Assembly: GCA_030849065.1 (NCBI GenBank)
Contig: JASAON010001475.1
Coordinates: 1 to 37,320, forward strand
Length of the DNA stretch: 37,320 nt
Direction: 5' to 3'
Source of the DNA: Jaenimonas drosophilae
Taxonomy: Eukaryota; Euglenozoa; Kinetoplastea; Trypanosomatida; Trypanosomatidae
Shown here one piece after another: positions 33,141 through 37,320 of the stretch (the stretch's first letter is position 1; each line of letters starts with the position of its first letter). A program made the translations under genes and the position numbers. The notes below the pieces were generated by a model. That model was not told the DNA's origin. It searched no databases and saw only the letters and a list, made by a program, of their open reading frames with translations.

Positions 33141-36100
33141 CTACTTCTGCTTGCTGTCTCGGAAGTTGAACTTGGCGGAGGACAGACTGTTGGTTCCACG
33201 TTGGTTGGAGCTCTTGGGCCGCACAGGCACCCACACAGGCGTTTGAATGATGTTGCCATGCCGGTCGTACTGCAGCGACTCGGTTACGGTGGGCTCATCG
33301 GGTGGTTGAGCAATGGAAACACGCCGGGGTGGGGTTGAGATGGGCTGGCCAGACGTCCTCAGCAAGCCACCGGAGCGTTGCGGGGATTGAACCTGCTGTG
33401 GTGGGTGTGGCACCTGCCCCAGCTGAGGTGAGGCGGGCAATCGTGGAGAGGCGGCGGGTGAGGCCCCGTTGCTCTGTGGTGGGGTGGCGGAGTGTTGCGG
33501 GGAGGAGAGGATGCCAACGGGGGACTCAGACCGCGAGGGGGGCGTGGTAACCGGGGCGGGTAGAGTCGGGGTGATGGATGGCTGTGGCGGTGTTGGTGTG
33601 GGTGGGGCTGGTGGGGTGGAGGCGGGTGCAGCATCTGCCGCGGGTGAGAGCGGAGGTGCCTCGGAGACGGCGGGTGAGGCAGCGAGAACGGGCGAAGCGG
33701 CGTCTTCAGAAACCATTGGCGATTCTTCGGTGGGCATATCGGCCGTGGGTGAGGCGGCGCTCGGAGAGGCTGCTGGAGAGGCGGCGAGGACCGGAGAAGC
33801 TGCGCCTTGTGAAACAGCAGGCGAAGCAACGGGCGATGGAAAAGCTGGAGAAGCAACGGCTGGAGAGACAGCCGGGGAAGCTGCTGGAGAGGCAGCGGGT
33901 GAGGCAGCGGCAGGTGAAGCAGCGGCTGGAGAGGCAACAGCCTGAGAGACAGCCGGAGAAGCTGCTGGAGAGGCAGCGGGTGAGGCAGCGGCAGGTGAAG
34001 CAAAGGCTGGAGAAGCAACGCCATGGGGCAAGGCTGGGGAGGCAGCAATCTCCACCGAGTCGTGAGGTGAGGCGGGCAGATAGCGCTGGGCTAAGCCTGG
34101 CGCAGATACGTCCAGTGCGCTGCCAAAGACACTCTGCAGGGTGTGGTTGCGGCCGTAGAGGGACGTGTCGGCTTGATGGAGGTCCACCGTGGTGCTGTTG
34201 TCCTTCGTGGACCTAAAAGGGGCGCTGAGGTCCTGCTGATGTGGCCAGAGGTAGGCCATGCACTCGGCCAGGACCACCACAGCCTCGTTCAATGAGCCAA
34301 TCGGGGTTCGAATCGGGGCAGCTGGCTCAGAGCGACGTAGGCTACCACAGCGCTGCATCCAGCGAGCACCACGAATCAAGGACTGGATGAACATGATGGA
34401 ATCCTCCAGGACGTCGTTGAAGACGCGGACGTACTTCGTCACCTCGTCGAAGCGCTTCGTCTTGTGCGGCTGCGTCGCACGCTCCACCATGCCCTCGCTT
34501 GGGCAGAAGAGTGAGTGGTCCAGGATCGTCCCATCCACGAAGTGGTGCTTGGAGAAGAAGGCAATCACATCATCGGCGGCGTCGGAGTATGTCAGCCACG
34601 ACATGCCCAAGGCGTGGGACATGAGGGAGATGATGTGGAGGAAGGTCTCCGAGCCACTGGGGAAGTCCTGAACGGTGGTATCATCGGTATACAGCGGAAG
34701 CTCATCATCACGGGAGAGGTGGTTGGCCATCTGCATCTCCGACTTGATGAGCTCCGAGATCTCCGGCACAGAACGCTGTGGGAAGTAGGTGCTAAAATTC
34801 ACCACGCCTTCCTCAGTGCTGAAGAAGAAGTCATAGAAGAGGGTGTTGATCTCCGCGCAGACCGAACGCACGTCGCTCTTGCCCTCCACTTGGGCAGGCC
34901 TGTTGGTCTCCTCCCGCCTCAGCGCGCGGTAGTAGGCCAGTGCCACGGTATAGACTCGAGTGGTCCAGTAGTGGCCCTCCATCGCCTTGCTGCTGCTCTT
35001 GTCTGCCCCGTCCTTGGCAACCGTCGTCGTGGAAGGTGGCGTAGAGACCACCTCGTACTCCATCCAGTGGGCAAAGTAGGTGAGAATCAGCAAGGCCTTG
35101 GTGCTCACACGCTGGGCGAAGTCCGTGGGCATGTTCTGCACCAGGTTCTGGAAGCACTCCCGTGGAGTTACCATGCCTTGGCGACGGAGCTGAGCCTTGT
35201 TGAGACGCATCACCCGACGCTCCGCCTTGTGCAGACGTTCATCGAGATCTCTGTAGGCACCCAAGACGGTTCGGATGCAGTTGGCTCCACGTCGGATGAA
35301 GGACATGGGAATGTACTGCGGCCCAGGAAACTTGGCACGTTCGGCATCATCACGCAGTGGGAGGAGGAGCGGCTCGGCAATGAAGAGGAGCTCTGTTGGG
35401 GTGAAGGCGTCGCTACCCACCGTGGAGAGATAGAGCCCAAAGGCCAGGTAGGGCACCCCATCGCGCTTCATGTTCTCACAGTAGTAGTCAATGTTGGTGA
35501 GGCGGCGGAGGTCCTCCACCGCACGTCGGGTCGTGAGCTTCGTCAGAAACTTCTTCTCGAAGAGATCAAAACGAATGCGACGGTGCCCGCCATCGTCCAT
35601 CATGCTGAACAAGGAGCGGTAGAGTGAGCAGCGATCGAGGCGGTAGTCCTTGAGCAACCGCGTGAGGCCATAGGTGATGAGCTCAAACGCCCAGCGCTCC
35701 ACGTCGGCAACGTTGAGGAGGTACTTCACGGGCACGTCCGGTTCATTTGGGGATTGAAGGCGGACGAGGGTGTATAGGAGTGCCTCGCAACAATCATCAA
35801 TGTGGATCCAGGGCATGCGCTGGACGAGCTCCGTGGCTGAGGAGAAGGCCTCGATGGATGCAGCCCCATCCTGTGCGCGTCGCAGGTTGCCGTAGGTGCG
35901 AAGGTGGCGGAGTAGGACCTCGGCAAAGTTGGGATCCTTCCAGAGGGCCAGGACAGCATCCACCGAACCAACCACCGAGCCTTTCGTCTCCTCCGACGCA
36001 GTGAGAAATGAGGTATCACCAACCACGAGGGCAGAGTCAAGGAAATCGATGGTTCGGATGCGGTACGACTTGTCTGACGGGATGCCGTAGGTCTCGCACA

Positions 36101-37320
36101 TCCACTTGCGCATGATGGCCACCTCCGCGGTGAGAGACTGGCTCATGGGCTCCTCATTCCCTTCCCTCAAGTGGCTGCTATCACAGACGGTGCTGGGGTC
36201 GCGCCATAGGTCCACGGTGTGGGTGCTTCCCCGCTCCGCAGAACGGCCAGCACCGTGTCCCTCATCTGCCAAGCCGTCTGCGCCAATGTGGCCTGTGCGC
36301 GACGCAGCAAAGAGCTCCTTCGTACGAGCGCTATCCATCTCAGCACCAGGAGCCTCGCTACGACGGCGCTCGTCCAGCTCCTTTTGGAGATCTGCCTTCG
36401 TCTTAGACTCAGCGAGCAGCTCACGCGTCTCTTGGCTGTCGCGCGCTGCCTGTGGCGTCATGCCACGACCATCATCATGATCTCCACCATGCAGATCCGC
36501 TGCGGTCCGTGAGTCTCCAAAGAGCTCCTTCGTACGAGCACTGCCCATCTCAGCACCGGGAGCAACACTGCGGCTATCTTCATCCTGCCCACCGTGGAGG
36601 TCACCGGCTGTCCGTGAATCTTCAAAGAGCTCCTTCGTACGAGCGCTGCCCATCTCAGGACGGAATGCTACACTACGACGACGTTCATCGAGCTCTCCGT
36701 GAAGGTCTGTCTGCGTTCTAGACTCAGCTACGAGATTCTGAGTCTCTTGACTACCACGTCCCGCATGAGGTGTGATGCAGCGACCATCATCATGGTAGCC
36801 CCCATGAATATCAGCCGTTGTTCGTGAGTCTCCAAAGAGCTCCTTTGTACGAGCACTGCCCATCTCAGCACCGGGAGCAACACTGCGGCTATCTTCATCC
36901 TGCCCACCGTGGAGGTCACCGGCTGTCCGTGAATCTTCAAAGAGCTCCTTCGTACGAGCGCTGCCCATCTCAGGACGGAATGCTACACTACGACGACGTT
37001 CATCGAGCTCTCCGTGAAGGTCTGTCTGCGTTCTAGACTCAGCTACGAGATTCTGAGTCTCTTGACTACCACGTCCCGCATGAGGTGTGATGCAGCGACC
37101 ATCATCATGGTAGCCCCCATGAATATCAGCCGTTGTTCGTGAGTCTCCAAAGAGCTCCTTTGTACGAGCACTGCCCATCTCAGCACCGGGAGCAACACTG
37201 CGGCTATCTTCATCCTGCCCACCGTGGAGGTCACCGGCTGTCCGTGAATCTTCAAAGAGCTCCTTCGTACGAGCGCTGCCCATCTCAGGACGGAATGCTA
37301 CACTACGACGACGTTCATCG
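33141..37320 (-). CDS. Giant repeat protein, 5' end beyond the window
   Basis: The frame is open from the right edge to a stop at 33141 (1393 codons visible). Order from the N-terminal side: tandem 35-residue repeats of the form [MR]-G-S-x-x-T-x-x-L-x-x-x-S-R-T-x-x-D, organised in 105-residue triplets and decaying near 36160-36480; a folded helical region of about 640 residues (about 34200-36130) with YLLNVADVERWAFELITYGL and other Leu/Arg/Tyr-rich helices, no known motif; then about 145 residues of Ala-Ser-Pro repeats (33630-34070); a Pro-rich stretch; and a short conserved-looking end with YDRHGNIIQTPVWVP. Such repeat architecture is common in kinetoplastid flagellar or cytoskeletal proteins; that is inference. 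The start codon is not in the window, and an ATG at 37283 is merely inside a repeat. Confidence 0.88.
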   Translation of the reverse strand, partial: DERRRSVAFRPEMGSARTKELFEDSRTAGDLHGGQDEDSRSVAPGAEMGSARTKELFGDSRTTADIHGGYHDDGRCITPHAGRGSQETQNLVAESRTQTDLHGELDERRRSVAFRPEMGSARTKELFEDSRTAGDLHGGQDEDSRSVAPGAEMGSARTKELFGDSRTTADIHGGYHDDGRCITPHAGRGSQETQNLVAESRTQTDLHGELDERRRSVAFRPEMGSARTKELFEDSRTAGDLHGGQDEDSRSVAPGAEMGSARTKELFGDSRTAADLHGGDHDDGRGMTPQAARDSQETRELLAESKTKADLQKELDERRRSEAPGAEMDSARTKELFAASRTGHIGADGLADEGHGAGRSAERGSTHTVDLWRDPSTVCDSSHLREGNEEPMSQSLTAEVAIMRKWMCETYGIPSDKSYRIRTIDFLDSALVVGDTSFLTASEETKGSVVGSVDAVLALWKDPNFAEVLLRHLRTYGNLRRAQDGAASIEAFSSATELVQRMPWIHIDDCCEALLYTLVRLQSPNEPDVPVKYLLNVADVERWAFELITYGLTRLLKDYRLDRCSLYRSLFSMMDDGGHRRIRFDLFEKKFLTKLTTRRAVEDLRRLTNIDYYCENMKRDGVPYLAFGLYLSTVGSDAFTPTELLFIAEPLLLPLRDDAERAKFPGPQYIPMSFIRRGANCIRTVLGAYRDLDERLHKAERRVMRLNKAQLRRQGMVTPRECFQNLVQNMPTDFAQRVSTKALLILTYFAHWMEYEVVSTPPSTTTVAKDGADKSSSKAMEGHYWTTRVYTVALAYYRALRREETNRPAQVEGKSDVRSVCAEINTLFYDFFFSTEEGVVNFSTYFPQRSVPEISELIKSEMQMANHLSRDDELPLYTDDTTVQDFPSGSETFLHIISLMSHALGMSWLTYSDAADDVIAFFSKHHFVDGTILDHSLFCPSEGMVERATQPHKTKRFDEVTKYVRVFNDVLEDSIMFIQSLIRGARWMQRCGSLRRSEPAAPIRTPIGSLNEAVVVLAECMAYLWPHQQDLSAPFRSTKDNSTTVDLHQADTSLYGRNHTLQSVFGSALDVSAPGLAQRYLPASPHDSVEIAASPALPHGVASPAFASPAAASPAASPAASPAVSQAVASPAAASPAAASPAASPAASPAVSPAVASPAFPSPVASPAVSQGAASPVLAASPAASPSAASPTADMPTEESPMVSEDAASPVLAASPAVSEAPPLSPAADAAPASTPPAPPTPTPPQPSITPTLPAPVTTPPSRSESPVGILSSPQHSATPPQSNGASPAASPRLPASPQLGQVPHPPQQVQSPQRSGGLLRTSGQPISTPPRRVSIAQPPDEPTVTESLQYDRHGNIIQTPVWVPVRPKSSNQRGTNSLSSAKFNFRDSKQK
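33628..34070 (-). repeat. Ala-Ser-Pro coding repeat
   Basis: GCN-TCN-CCN codon triplets with variant spacers (AVASPA, AAASPA, AASPA) repeat more than 25 times within the giant protein, with a duplicated block at about 33860-33930 and 33940-34010. Confidence 0.9.
36486..37320 (-). repeat. 315-bp tandem repeat (105 codons, three 35-aa subunits)
   Basis: The sequence recurs with a 315-bp period (compare positions 36596, 36911 and 37226), apparently without mismatch in the last two units and with divergence toward 36486. It continues off the right edge. Confidence 0.93.

Noticed and set aside
34296..34320. GGGGTTCGAATCGGGG resembles a tRNA T-arm
   Set aside because: The arms are not complementary, no acceptor, D or anticodon arms surround it, and it lies inside the giant repeat protein frame.

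Overview
The window looks like nuclear DNA of a kinetoplastid flagellate (Kinetoplastea, trypanosomatid-like). Every convincing long ORF is on the minus strand and uninterrupted, genes are packed head to tail, and no promoter-like element separates them. Most minus-strand starts are preceded by a pyrimidine tract, a long AG-free stretch and then the first AG, which is the layout of a spliced-leader trans-splice acceptor. The window therefore reads as part of one polycistronic unit transcribed from high to low coordinates. The species cannot be determined from the sequence. CAA/CAT/GTT and CA microsatellites are abundant and often enter proteins as Asn, Gln, Asp or Thr runs.

In order of transcription (right to left): a giant repeat protein open at the right edge (33141-37320); a small WW + CCCH zinc-finger protein (31850-32368); coatomer epsilon (29064-30077); DNA polymerase alpha B subunit (26826-28751); a probably mitochondrial protein with two fused SPOUT RNA-methyltransferase domains (24339-26255); an N-terminally anchored unknown protein (22186-24255); a membrane-anchored PP2C phosphatase (20001-21302); two tandem paralogues of unknown function (18844-19218 and 17527-18195); ammonia-type NAD synthase (14844-15725); a protein with repeated C-T-F-x-P motifs (12016-14574); a PP2A B55-type WD protein (9111-11402); a small unknown protein (7606-8268); a disordered protein ending in a canonical PCNA-binding PIP box (6292-6930); an unknown 697-residue protein (3902-5995); a NYN/PIN-like nuclease with poly-Asn (2676-3626); an unknown low-complexity protein (1082-2335); and a PIF1 helicase cut by the left edge (1-675).

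The genes are functionally mixed (replication, vesicle coat, phosphatases, RNA modification, NAD synthesis), as usual in kinetoplastid units, where position says little about function. Two intervals of about 1.8 kb (15726-17526 and 30078-31849) have no confident gene. They are most simply long 3' UTRs, but they contain several acceptor-like signals and short open segments.

Items most worth follow-up: the tandem SPOUT pseudo-dimer; the PIP-box protein; an open, Met-less segment at 7058-7291 behind a 237-nt AG-free zone (candidate cis-spliced exon or frameshifted small gene); the crowded acceptor signals in 15726-17526; and the long AG-free zones themselves, which fix starts that simple ORF calling gets wrong.
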